From contig NC_084801.1 in NCBI RefSeq assembly GCF_963169125.1, positions 115,533,061 to 115,597,060 of the forward strand: DNA of 64,000 nt, in the 5' to 3' direction. Positions 24,789-36,511 of the stretch are shown here, piece by piece. The first letter of the stretch is position 1, and every line of letters starts with the position of its first letter. Source of the DNA: Humulus lupulus (lineage: Eukaryota > Streptophyta > Magnoliopsida > Rosales > Cannabaceae). The translations under genes and the position numbers were made by a program. The notes below the pieces were generated by a model. It made no database searches, was not told the origin of the DNA, and saw only the letters and a list, made by a program, of their open reading frames with translations.

Positions 24789-26434
24789 TTATTTTATGAT
24801 GTGAAGCAAATGAAGATTAATCTTCACTTGTGTCAAGTACTCAAGGATTTCAGCTCGGTTATCAAGAAGCTTCCCAACAGGTTTCAAAGCCTGGGGAAAT
24901 GGTACTTTTGGAGAAGCATTGAGTGGTGCATTCTCAAGATTAACTTTTGGAGTACTGGGAGAGGTGGCTTTTATGGATGGGTCTTGCAAAGTTTTTACCA
25001 CTTCTAGTTGTGATGGCATTTACTTCCTTAACATTTTGATCATTGGAATTTGAGGATTGGGCCATGTTTTAGCCTTGCACATTGAATTTAGGTTGGGAAG
25101 GAAGTTTTCCTTTTTTGGAATGGCCAAGGATTCAGTCAATTTTGAGAATTGACATGTCATTTCTTTGATTTCTTCCATCATTTGGCGATTTATTTTTGTT
25201 TGTTCCTCTATGAATGCAAGAAGGGTATTCTTGAGAGAATTTCGTTGTGGATGAGCATTGTATTGAGGTGCAGAATACGTCTTTGATGGTTGAACTTGTT
25301 GCTCATTTCTCCGTTGGCCTCCAGACAATTGAGCTTGGTTGGAATCTCTCTAACTGAAATTTGGGTGGTTTCTCCAACCAGGGTTGTATGTATGGGAGAA
25401 TGGCTTGTTATACACCCTTAATGCATTGCATTTCTCGTCAGAAACCCTCGTCATTTCATTAAAAGCTAAGAAATCCTTAGCTAAATGGTCCGCCCCTCCA
25501 CAAACAAAGCAAGGTTCTTGTGGTTCCGCTTGAGCAATCATGGCGGTTTTTGGCCATTTTTCGTCATTAAGACCTCAAACTATATTTTCAAAGCTTCGAG
25601 TTGGGCCTTAACACTATCCTCTTCTCGAAGTTGATAGATCCCAGATGGTTTATGTTAGCTGGTGTTATTAGTAGCACTTGGATCGGTCCAAGTGTGAGAT
25701 TTTTTCGTGGTTTCTTCGAGATATTCAAGAGCATCGTCTGGCTCTTTTTCGATGAATTCACCATTGCATAACATTTCTACAAATTGACGCTCACGACTTG
25801 TGAGGCCTTCATAGAAGTAACTGACCAAATGCCAGTTCTCATAGCCATGGTACGGGCACTGATTCAACAGATCCTTGAATCTTTCCCAGACTTGATGGAA
25901 CGTTTCATTGTCCTTTTAGGAAAATGTGGAAATCTATCATTTTAGACTGTTGTTCTTATGGCTAAGGAAGTGTTTCAGAAAGAAAGATTTGGTCATTTCC
26001 TCCCTTGTTCCAATAGACCTAGGTCTCAAAGAGTATAAGCAACATTTGGCTTTGTCCTTCAAGGAGAAAGGGAAGAACTTTAGTCGCACATAATCGACAT
26101 TTTCAGTTTGGTTATGGAACGTAGCTACTACCTCCTCAAATTACCTAATATGCACGCATGGGCTTTTGTTTTCCATTCCAAGAAATGTGGGCAAGAGTTG
26201 AATCATGTCAGGTTTAAAGTCTAATGAGGGCATAGTAGGAGGGAATATAATGCATGAAAGCGTGGAAGTGCGAGTAGGATGGAGGTAGTAATTAAAAGTT
26301 CTTGGTTGGATTTCATCATTACAAGCCATTACGAATGGATTATTATCAACTAAAGTTTGTGGAGAAGCAGGAATGGTGGAAGGAGTGGTGGATGAATTGG
26401 AAGAAGTTTCACTAGAAGTTTCGTGATGATTCAT
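24789..26434 (-). pseudogene. Element F gag with zinc knuckle
   Basis: Starts at MNHHETSSETSS (26434). The MIQLLPTFLGMENKSPCVHIR segment is Athila/Tat-type gag, followed by a stop at 26141-26143. It continues through decayed frames to ENWHLVSYFYEGLTSRERQF (25867-25655). The nucleocapsid knuckle at 25541-25350 reads CFVCGGADHLAKDF: the last Cys of the CCHC motif has become Phe. Frames at 25328-25020 and 25019-24789 form the Q/N- and P-rich gag tail. Confidence 0.75.
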
Positions 26435-27406
26435 CCACTCTCGGAAATCATGATTAAATTTATTTTATGTTTTTTTGTTAAATGTGTTCCCAAGTAGATT
26501 TGGAGGTTTTGGGGTGATCTCCAACGCCTTACTAGAACTCCCTGAGGTTACTGAGTAAGTATGGTGGATCACAAGTTAAATCTTTTTGACCAAACAACCT
26601 TTAAGAAGAGTAAATTTGCTTATTTTGACAGAACAAGCTTGGTTTTCTTATAGTAATAAGTTCAAAAATGTAATATTGTAAAGGTATATGCTCGAAATGT
26701 TCTCAGGCCGATTGGGAAGGTTATCAAGGTACTGCTTTAGACCCACACTTTCCTAGACAGAACTCCTCGAGGCTCCTGGGTAAGTGTGTGTGTGGGGGGG
26801 GGGGGGGGGGTAACGCTATCACAAACCTTATTTAACAACCAATCTTTCTAGACCTAACAATATCAGTTTTTTCCATTTGTAATATTACACAATTGTTCTC
26901 AATACTAAGCGTTTTATGATTGAAATTTTATGAACAATTTTATGCTCTTTATTTGAAGAAGGAAGACTAAGGCAAAAGGAATGAAAGATATAAACCAAGA
27001 AACCTAAAACAATAAAATAGTCAACACAAAAATAAAGAAAAGAGAATTGAATTGAAGATAAAATAATAAGCTTAATATTTTTTTTTTACAAATATTTATT
27101 AAAAAGAAATTAAAAAAAATAAAGAGAAATGAAATTAGAGTTAACTAAAAAGAAAAAATATAAATATAATTTTTTTATAAAAAAAAATTTTGTAACCAAA
27201 AAGAAAGAAAAAATAAATAAATATATATCTGATTTTTTGTCTTTTTCTTTTAACAATATTCAAATTAACTAAAAATTAGCAAATAAAAAGAATACAACAC
27301 ACAAATGAAAGAACACTATACTAACACAATATTCATACAAACAAAAATACAAATAAAGTTACTAACATCTTGGTAAAAATCCTACTAAAACTCTTGAAAA
27401 GCTACC
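26435..27406. other. Element F 5' untranslated region
   Basis: Between the primer-binding site and gag. AT-rich, with a (GT)n stretch running into a 17-base G tract at 26794-26810. No coding potential seen. Confidence 0.6.
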
Positions 27407-27424
27407 TCCCCGACAACGACGCCA
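27407..27424 (-). other. Element F primer-binding site
   Basis: On the minus strand TGGCGTCGTTGTCGGGGA lies 5 nt inside the 5' LTR. This is the tRNA-Asp-type site characteristic of Athila-related elements. Confidence 0.8.
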
Positions 27425-27429
27425 AAATT

Positions 27430-29001
27430 TGTTTGACGCCCAAAATGTGACAACCACTTAGCGGTAGTTTTAGTAAAAGTCGGGTAGTCAATCCACAAGG
27501 GGTAACCTAAAGCCAAAAGATTAGTAGAAAAATAACACAAAAAGTTAGTAACATGAAATAAATAGAAATATAAATGGAAATAGATTTGAGAAGTTTTTGT
27601 TGTCTTTTTGGTGAAATGATAAAATGAGACAAGTGAAATAAAAATAAGATGTAATCAAGAGTTGAAAAGTAGAAAGGTTTCAAGAATCATACATATGCTT
27701 GTTTACTTACTTAGTTACTTGATTTACAAAACTACACAAGTAAATAGTTCACATCCCAACATTTACTTGGAAATCTAACATTAAAGTCCATATTATTTTT
27801 TAACAAAAGTCCATTTGAGTTATAAAGTTTTTTACTTTAGGAGCACAATGTTAATCTTATGAAAAATCTAAAAATGAAAAAAAATACCCAAGGGCAATAA
27901 TGCAATAGAAGATTAGACATAAAATTATGTATCAATATTAATTTTACTAATTAGAAACACATAGAAAAAGCATGACTAATCCTATATAGTATTAGCAAAA
28001 GGAAATAAAGATAACAAAATAAAGATGAGATTAAAAGAAAATAAATAACTTAAATACATTATATTAAGAACATAGTAAATCAAAGTAGCAAAATAACATC
28101 ACTAGCATATGGAATCATCCCTAACCTTCCAAGGATGATTAGACCATTATGTTCATCATTCTCACAAAATTCTAAGAAGGTATGAAAAGAAAGTGAATAG
28201 AAATTTTGTTATAGTTTTTTTACTTTTAAAATTACATACCAAATGTGAAAGAAGAGTCCATATTTATAGAAAAAGAAAATGACTAAAAATAAATTAAACT
28301 ACAAATGAGGTTTACAAAATAAATCTGAAACATTAATAATAAAATATGATTTTGAAAAATCAAATCTTATTATTATTACTAACCTAGCTATTTTAGTGAA
28401 TGGTCAACATGCTCCTTTTTCTAAATCAACACAAAATGTGAGCTTTAAAGCTCAAAATGGAAGGGTCCAAGGCCCAAAGTGCACACAAAATGGGCTTCTA
28501 TGTGGTTGGTGGCTGTTGGTGGCATTGACCAACTTCTAGCCAATGGGAGCAAGCCACGTGGACAGCTAGGATGAAGGCAAGGGAAAGGCAGCAGGGGGTC
28601 AGGGCTAGGGCTCCAGACAGACATGTGCGGGTCACAGGCAGGCAGGGGTGCAGTTCAGGCGGGATGGGTGCGGGTCGCTGCTGGGCTGGGGAGGACGCGT
28701 GGCAGGTGTGGGTTGCGGCTAGTGGCGCGCTGGGTCCGCAAGAAGGTGGCGCACTGGGGAGGTGCGAGTTGGGCTTCTCCTAGGCTCATGATTGGGCCGC
28801 ACAAATGGGCCTAGGGCTGCTGAAAAAAAAAGAGTTAACTTACAATCATATCATTTTTCAACTCTTTTTTTTTTTTTAATTTTCTTTTAATTAGGCTCAA
28901 ATGCATTATAATTCATAGAAAATATTTGTAAATTAAATAAAAACTAATATTTTCCATTTGAACTTTAAGCTTGATAAAATGACATTTTTGAGCATTAATC
29001 A
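27430..29001 (-). repeat. Element F 5' LTR
   Basis: 1572 bp, plus-strand ends TGTTTGACGCCC…TTAATCA. Alignable along its length to 18228-19824, with clear divergence, highest in the GC-rich part (about 28590-28800). Confidence 0.9.
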
Positions 29002-29331
29002 ACATAGTAGCTAAGAGTTGATTTGATTGTGTTATTGTCCTTGTAAATTTTTCCTTGCTTTATTGTGTTGACTCTGTAATCAAATATTACTATTTGGATT
29101 TCCTCCAACTTCTTTTTTCATTTTGTATTGTCTTCTATTATGAAATCAGCTATTTCTTCAGCAAGATGAGTTATGTATGGCACATTGATGCCCTCATTTG
29201 TTGTGCTTGACAAACCTTCTTCAAGTAACATTTGTTCATTGATGGAAGCTTGGTTTGCTTGCATTAATAGTGTTCCCACTTCCATTTCTTCTGTTGTAGC
29301 TTTCTGATTTGCTAGTAGAAGAAGGTATTTT
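29002..29331 (-). pseudogene. MULE-gene 5' part (piece 1 of 4)
   Basis: Minus strand: an open stretch of about 70 codons (includes EEMEVGTLLMQANQASINEQ and NEGINVPYITHLAEEIADF) ahead of the DNA-binding piece at 17947-18222. It is acidic and not a recognisable domain. I assign it to the MULE gene from its position: it continues directly from that piece when element F is removed. Confidence 0.5.
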
Positions 29332-29875
29332 TGTTGGTATTAAATGAACAAATTAAAGGTGCGCAGCGGAATATATGGATCAATTTTAATAAATATTAAT
29401 ACCAGTTAGGATCATATACATATATAAACACTAAATCACATACAAAACAGATCAGGGATTACCTATTGTAGCCTATCAAGTGTCCTTGAATCATTTTGTA
29501 TAAAATCAACGATCTTCCTATCCAGTAATCTGAAAGCTCACACCTTGATCTTCCAGACCAATCCTCAAACACACAAGGACGTGTGTGGGCACGTAGAATT
29601 CAAAATGTTGATTTATGTGACTCTCTAGATGTACTCAACACATGAAATCTAGAGAGGCTTGACTGAGAGAAGAGGTTTAGAATAATTTTCAGGTTTAGAG
29701 AAAACTATCACTTTTTTTTTAGAGAGAGTATATTTTCAATCTCATAATAATAATGAAAGCTACTTCTAAAAGTCACGTACTATCAGACTTATATAAAAAT
29801 ATTTAATCTAATTAAATAATCTTTATTTTATTAAAAATAAAATTCAAATTAAAACTGATCTGATATTTATATCGT
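29332..29875 (-). repeat. Copia-type LTR fragment
   Basis: The plus strand begins TGTTGGTATTAAATG and soon shows gcgcagcggaat, whose reverse complement attccgctgcgc recalls the ttccgctgcg word near the 3' end of the copia-like solo LTR at 54669-56507. No other end or duplication can be fixed, because element B begins here. Inference from short similarity only. Confidence 0.4.
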
Positions 29876-30652
29876 TGATGTCATTTTTCGTCAACTTAAA
29901 TCTGAAGAGCACTAAACAAAGATTTTGAGAAATAAGGAAAGAACAATAGGATTTTTACATGGTTTAGCAGTTAAAATATGCCTAGTCCTTGAGTCAATAT
30001 TATTGATTCGTGATACTCTCTCAAAGATTTTTCAAATCAATTCAACAAAGTATTCTCGGTACAATATTGTGCGTGTCTACAAATGAAATTCCCCAGGCTA
30101 TTTATAGACCTGGTTGATAGAATATCTTCCTCTTATTTCGGGAAGTTACAATCAATTATTCAAATTTGAAATGAATACGAATAAATGCATTAATTACATA
30201 GTATCCCATGATAATTGGGATTTAATATCAAAGAACAATAGATCCCTAAGGAATATGGATATCCTAACAGTTGCCATGTGCAAAATGCATTGTTGACCTC
30301 GAATGCAAAGTTTATGCACCTTTCAAGATCGACCAACACTTCGAGCTCGTTATTCTAGTCAGCCTCCTCCTGAGCCAGTGATTTTATCAAACTCAATCTT
30401 TGGAAGCCAACATCTTCGAGCTTGCAACTAAGGCTCGAATAACACCCATATGCATTAGAGAAGATTAGTTCTTTCGAGCTTGATGCCTAAGCTCGAACCT
30501 TTTAAACTTATGCTCGATCACCAATAAGAACAAGTCAGGAATCATGCAAATCTGTACAAGTGTCCAGCCACTGTTTGTCATTTTGAAGCTTACGCTTTAC
30601 GAGCTTACATTTCAAGACTCATTTATGACTGTTTTGAAATTTGAGTGTAACA
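29876..30652 (-). repeat. Element B 3' LTR
   Basis: The right boundary is set by …gtgtaaca followed by ttttgccccctcaaaa; on the minus strand this is a polypurine tract (ttttgagggggcaaaa) followed by TGTTACAC. The left boundary at TGATGTCATT is the nearest TG matching the expected LTR end and is tentative. Confidence 0.65.
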
Positions 30653-30668
30653 TTTTGCCCCCTCAAAA
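30653..30668 (-). other. Element B polypurine tract
   Basis: Minus strand ttttgagggggcaaaa directly abuts the 3' LTR. Primer for plus-strand DNA synthesis in LTR elements. Confidence 0.7.
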
Positions 30669-30925
30669 GTGTTGGTTCGAATCCTGTGAGAAGGAAACTT
30701 TTAAACTCCACTTTTCGAAAAACGTGCCACCTACCACACTCGAGTGTGGACATGAGTCACTTGGGGATAGCACACCAGGAGTACTCAAGTACTCCCTATT
30801 CCTGCACATGTCCTTTCCTAGGACCTTTTTGCCGACAGTATTTATAATTAAATGTGACCCTTCGGGTCCTCTTTTAACCCAAATCAAGGGCCCTGATCAC
30901 TTCAACCCTTGACATCCCCACAGGG

Positions 30926-30939
30926 GTATATATATATAT
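30926..30939 (+). promoter_or_regulatory. Candidate TATA box of the element B antisense gene
   Basis: A TATATATATATATG stretch sits about 270 bp inside the element from the 3' LTR, upstream of a leader with a clear GTAAGT donor (31141) and an acceptor at about 31713. Element A has a TATA word at the matching place on its opposite strand. Inferred from position. Confidence 0.5.
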
Positions 30940-31713
30940 GTGCCTTCTTCGTCTTCAACACTTATTATTTTCATCCCCCAAAAAGCACGGACCAGAGAGA
31001 AAAAAAGAAAAACTGAGGTTTTACTTGTATGTTCCCTAAGCCAAAGAAGCAAAACCATTCCATTACATTTTACTCCGTGAAACCATTCTTGCTTCCACTA
31101 CTCCAGTCGACGATCTCATCATACCCTCGATCCAATTCATGTAAGTTTCTGATCCTTATTCACATATTTTTCTTTTTGCGTCTGTTTCATCTGTTTATGA
31201 GAATAGTTCTCTAGTTTCTGCCATATTTTTAAAGCTTTTCTTTGCACTATGCAAGCTTTCTGATTTGAATAACTTTGGCATGCTTAGAATAACAATTTAG
31301 AATGAATTTTTTTTGGTAGGTATGTGAAAAAATGGAGTTTGTCTGGTAAGGGGGGTTTTTTTGGGTCATAGGTATCATGGGACTTAAGAGATAGGGTTTT
31401 GGATTAGGATTTTTAAGGCACGAATCCCAAAATTATAGCCTTTTCGGGTAACTGCCAACTTTTTCCCTAGAAATTTGGGATTATCTTGTTTTAAATTGAT
31501 ATTATCCATCCCACTCTCGCGTGGGTGCACTCTCGATGCCTGAACTTTACAATAGTTCGGGAAAGACATCTGAGTCAATCTTGCCCTTTCGAGCCTTCAG
31601 TCTCAATTGAGGCAATCTCGTTATCTCGAGCTTTCGAGCTCGAGTTATCAAAATTATAATCCCCTCTTATTATTTTATATATGATGTGCCCTCACCTTTT
31701 TCTTCCTTGTTAG

Positions 31714-34700
31714 AAGTCGCAGCACTCTGAGAATCGGTGGGGGCCCAAGTTTGCTATCCCTTACCACCCATCAACTCCCAGTTCTGAATCGCCTTTCACT
31801 CGAAACCAGCGATTGATCCGCGAGCACAAAAAGTAGTGTGAGCAAGAAGACATGCGAGACTATTTTCAATGTCAGATCAACGAGGTCGAAGAGAGAAAAA
31901 GGAAGAGACTCATAGTGGCATTTTATCCTGACTAAGACCCCGAGATCAGGCCTATCCCTTTAGATCCCAAACTTAAAGTCACTTTTGCCTTTCGACCTGG
32001 TGAGCTTTCATTCACTCTAATGGAGGATACTTCAACATGTCCAACCACCTCCCAGGCTCTCGCAGTCCCTACCTCGAAGGAGGAGTTTTTCGAGGCTGAG
32101 CATTACCGGAGTTTGGTTAATTCCACCAGTCATATCTCCGAGCTCCTGGCCTACCGTGACCTTAAGATTTCTAGCACACTGATGTGCCATCCTGCAACCT
32201 CCAATGAAAGGAGTTGCTATGCCCCAGAAGATGGCAATCCCGATCATAAAGTAAAGCTCGCCGCCTGGAGCTGCGAACATATGAGAGTTGTGGCCTTGTT
32301 GCCCCTAAAGAGCTACCTCAATTTTTTTTTAGATTATGCCAGCCTCGCCCCCTTCCAACTTTAGACCAACTCTTTCAGAGTCTTGTCAGCCCTAAGGTTG
32401 TTGTACCACGAAATGAGGTGGGGCAGGCCCTCAGCACAAAGAGATATTGTATCTCTTTTGCCTTAAAAGCAACCCTTCTCGAGCTCACGGAGGAGATGGG
32501 TTCTACTACCTGTCGAGCTACTCTAAGGAGAAGCGGTTATTCGAGGACATCCCAAATAATCCTCCAAATTTCAAGACGATATTCTTCTAGACGGATGGGC
32601 TTGCTCCTTCCCAATTCTAATCCTTCTAACACATTCGTAAGTAATTCAACACGTATTTTCTATTTTTCTTCGAACAATTAAGCTCAGAATATTTATTCCA
32701 TTCTTGCTTGCAGCCAACTATCATCGGCCTACTCAAACAAAGGCCATGAAGGAACATAGGGCAGCAATTCTCCAGCTCCCTTATAGTCAAAGGTCCCTCG
32801 CCTATCTCCTCCATGAAGATAAGCTCTGAGCTTGTGGCCTCTTAGGTGAAGGCGAGTCCACGGATGATTCGAGGATTCAAAAGTACTAGAGGTGGGAAGA
32901 TGTGCCAATCCCCACTTCCAAACTTCCCCCCAGGAGGAGGCCCTTATGCTCGCAATTCCTTATGGTCGAAGGTCCCTCACCTATCTCCTGCATGAATGAA
33001 TAGTCTCGGGCAATGAAGCCCACGACAAGGCCTCAACGAGCTCGGTGGATGGAGGTAAAGTAGTGCAGATCACTCCATGTGGTATTCATTATTACTTAAG
33101 CATGAGCCTGACGTGATGATCTTGTTCGAGGATCCTATGGATAACTTCTTAGCATGGTTAAGGGTTGACCTTAGAGTCCTAGGTTCGATAGTTGGCTAGA
33201 AAAATACCAGGCCATGTATAGTTTAAATGAGGTCCGGGATGGGGTAGTTGTACAGTATGAGACCAACGTATATAGGGACCTTTCGAGACTATCCCCCACT
33301 TATAGAGAGGGGACTCCCCTATAGTCATCAGAAGATAGGGGAATTGTAACGACCCCAAATTCAGTATTAAGGCTTGGGGCCTGGGATAGTGTGCCTGGAG
33401 GGCATAAATGAATTCTGTGTGTGTCTTTAATGAGTTTTATGCATGATTATGATTTAATGCACGTTATATGATTAGGTGATTAATTGTGATGCATGACTAC
33501 GTGAATTAGTATGCATGTAGACCTAATTGAGCATATTTGTAATTTGGCCATGTTGGGCATGACTATGTTGATACCTGTGATCTATGACTCGAGACAATCC
33601 TAGAATGAGCGGGTTAGCGGAAAGTCAAAGCGGGAACCTGTGCCAGGCTTGAGTTAAGCCTGGGGAGTTTAATTGAGAATCTGGGAATATATTTGATGAT
33701 TAATCCGGTATTGGGTAGCGAGCGGGAATTATTAGGAACACTTGAGGAATTAGTGGGAATTTGGGTAATATGACTAAAATGCCCTTTATGGACATAAAGG
33801 TTTAGAATTAGTAAGGGAGGGCATTTTGGTCATTAGGCTTGTAAGAGAGAAAATAAATAAGGTCTTTATACTTAGTGGATTTTTAGAGAAAAGGATAGGC
33901 TGAAAGAGAGAAAGAAGGAAGAGAAGGAAGAGAGGGAAAACTGAAGGGTTTGGCTTTGAGGATTCGGTTTGTGGCTCTCCCAACCATTTCACTTGATTTT
34001 TCTTGAGGTTAAGCTCAGTGGGAAGCTAGGGTTAGCTGAGCATCAAGGATCCTAAGCTAGGCTTGAGGATTGGCAAGAGATTAGCAAGATCAAATCAGAG
34101 ATTTGAGGTAAGTTCTTGAGATTTTCGGTTTTAGGGTTTTGCTGGTTTTGAGCTGTGTTTTGAGCTAAATGAATGGGGTTTTTGGGGAAAACAGGACAAG
34201 GTTGTGAAGGTGCAAGCCAAGGAGGCCTAGGGTTCGGGGCTCGATTCCGCCACTTTGTTTTGGGGATCTAGGACTTCCCGGGGGCTCGGGATTAGTCCCG
34301 AGGCTAGGTTTTAGACTTGAGGATTGGTGATGACTTTGACTTGTGGATTTTGCTTAGGTAAGCGCTAGGGCTCGGGTAAGATCGTGCTCAAGGAGTCAGG
34401 TTGATCGAGGCTACTGAATCTAAAGGTAAGAAAACCGTAACACCCGAGATTAGGGCATGGGCCCACTGTGTGATTGTAGGGCATGGCCCCAGATTGTACT
34501 ATGTGCAAATGTTTAACCTTAAATGAATCATGATGTGTGTGAATGATTATTTCGAATGTGCTATATGTGTGATTATGATGAAATGAACGGCAAGGGCCGA
34601 GTGCGGCGTAGGCCGGGGCGGCCGTGGGGCCGAAAGTAACACACAACACATGGGATGCTTATATTCAGGGTGGGACCCAAGGGATACATGAGTTATCCTC

Positions 34701-36511
34701 GTGGTGAAAACCGAAACCCCAGGCTTTGGTAAGGCCTCGGGGGTGGCTTGGCCGTACTTGTTAATTATGATGGTTTTCCTATGTATCAGTGAATTATGCC
34801 AGCTATTTGATTTGCATATGTTATGTACTGTTTGGGTTTTCTTGCTGGGCTTCGGCTCACGGGTGCTCCGTGTGGCAGGTAAAAGCAAGGAGTCAGTCAA
34901 CCGGCCATGAGTATGGAGAGCGTGGGGCGGCGCGTACATGTTCGGCCTGCCCGACTGCTTTGGTTGGGGGCATTTTGTATATGGCTGTATTTAACCATTC
35001 TTTTGATAGCTGATCAAGTGTAAATCTATTTTTGAGTTGTAAACATTTTGTAAACCTTATTTTGGGATCCCAGATGTTTTACATTTAACGTTTTCAATGA
35101 AGTTGACCATTTTAAAAGAATACAGCCTTAAACTCTGGTTTAATTACACTTTTGGTTTTAGAAACCACTTTGAGTCAATTAAATGCACAATTTCTGTTTT
35201 AAACTCACTTTGTAACGGCTCTAAGGTGGTAGGGCGTTACAGGAATTTCTTGGTCCCCAAGCTCAAGCTTGGCCGAAAGTACCAGTTAGGTCTCTTTTAT
35301 CTTTGAGTCTTGTTTCTTATAATAACCTTTTTTTTCAATTGCTTACTCACAATCTTTTGTTTTTTAGGTGACATGGACTCGGACCTGGAAAATGTCCTTA
35401 ACAAGTCTATGGCCTCGAGGGTGAACAAACACCAAAGAGTGTCCCAGAAGGGAGGCCGTCCCTCCAAACTATCCAAGAAGACTGAGGCAGTCCCCCCCAG
35501 CCCAGGTGCCATTAGACCCAAGTCATGCCGCTGAGCCCGCAACGCCTTCTGAGGTCGGGCCAAGTCATGCCATTGAGCCCACAACACTTTCCGAGGTCGT
35601 GCCTCCCCTGTAGCCCAAGCGAGATGAGTCCAAAATCCCATACTAGACCACTTCCTATCGATCTCGACTTATGTGCCCAAGTTTGTGGTCAACAGTGCCG
35701 TTGGAACCCCTGGAGTCAATCTCAGTTCTGATGCTTTGACCCAAGTGGGTCAAAGTTTCGGCAACCTCGAGGCCCCTCAGTGGGAATTCCTAACCTCCTA
35801 CTGAGATGCCAACACTCTTTTTGACAAGAGCGGCAAGCTGTTCTCCTCGGTTAGTCATTTTTCCTAGCCCCCTTCCTTTGCGCTAACTCTGATTTGTACT
35901 TTGATGACCTTTTTATTTATTTTTATGTGTAGGCTTTCATATCCTTTGTTCAGCACAATTTCTTGCTGAATAGCGAGGTTACGACGAGCAATGCGCTTGC
36001 GCAGAAGGCCCGAGATGCTCAGCTGAGGCTCGAGGACGACCTCAAGGAAGCCCAACTAGAAATTGCAGCTAGGGATGCATAGATCAAAAGGATTCCTGAG
36101 CTTGAGTCGAGGCAGGAAGCAACCTTGAAAGAGGCCCAAAGGATTCCCGAACTTGAATCAAAGCTGGAAGCGACCTTGAAGGAAGTCGAGGACAGGGACT
36201 CCGAGATCAAGCAGATTCGGGGACTCAATGCCAAGCTGGAAGAGGAGAAGAAGATGACCTTCAAAGTTATTGAGGGTAAGAAGGCTTGTCTTCTCAAGTA
36301 GTTTAAGAGAAAAAAGGATCACGCCGTAGACATGGTGATGTATCGAATTTGGGCCAACAACCCTGACCTCGACACCAACTTTCTTGCCAGTCTGGAGACC
36401 GAATTCATTGCTAAATGGCAGGCTCATCTTGAGGAAGAATAGGCCAGGCTTGAAGCTGAGGAGACGGCAGAGGTTTCCAGGACTACAGTTGAAGAAGCAT
36501 CTAACCCCTGA
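31714..36511 (+). pseudogene. Element B antisense accessory gene, decayed
   Basis: Transcribed opposite to B's pol. The leader intron runs about 31141-31713. Exon 1 is 31714-32636 and carries the region matching the putative gypsy-type transposon domain (Transposase_28-like): LPLKSYLNFFLDYASLAPFQ then NSFRVLSALRLLYHEMRWG. The intron 32637-32713 has GTAAGT…GCAG. Exon 2 begins at 32714 and is disrupted by the solo LTR at 33345-35241. A later exon is 35368-35849 (MDSDLENVLNKSMASRVNK), followed by an intron to 35932. The last exon, 35933-36511, is a long charged coiled coil (RLEDDLKEAQLEIAARDA; RIPELESKLEATLKEVEDRD). In-frame TAG or TAA codons occur at positions where Gln would be natural (after EHKK, PD, APFQL, ARDA, CLLK, LEEE). 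Function unknown; it has the same plan as 47402-50053 in element A. Confidence 0.75.
33345..35241 (+). mobile_element. Solo LTR in element B (LTR-3)
   Basis: Begins TGTAACGACCCCAAA and ends AGGGCGTTACA, with TSD ggaat at 33340-33344 and 35242-35246. 1897 bp with no gene. It is the closest relative of LTR-2 (6564-11419) but lacks about 427 bp, including the GC-rich block: sequence passes directly from ggaggcctagggtt to cggggctcgattcc. The conserved hairpin box is at 34846-34859, 395 nt from its end, the same distance as in LTR-2. Confidence 0.92.

Larger units (their letters stand above)
18228..29001 (-). mobile_element. Athila-like Ty3/gypsy retrotransposon, decayed (element F)
   Basis: LTRs at 18228-19824 (3') and 27430-29001 (5'), with TSD acata at 18223-18227 and 29002-29006. 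Total 10,774 bp. Next to the 5' LTR the minus strand shows a primer-binding site, TGGCGTCGTTGTCGGGG, of the tRNA-Asp type used by Athila elements. Internal order on the minus strand is gag, zinc knuckle, protease, RT, RNase H, integrase. Every ORF is broken by stops. The two LTRs differ by many substitutions and several indels, so this is an older insertion than element A. No env-like ORF can be recognised between integrase and the 3' LTR. Confidence 0.9.

Noticed and set aside
30544..31214. Short plus-strand open frames as host genes
   Set aside because: They overlap element B's LTR end, purine tract and antisense leader, and have no family match that I recognise.
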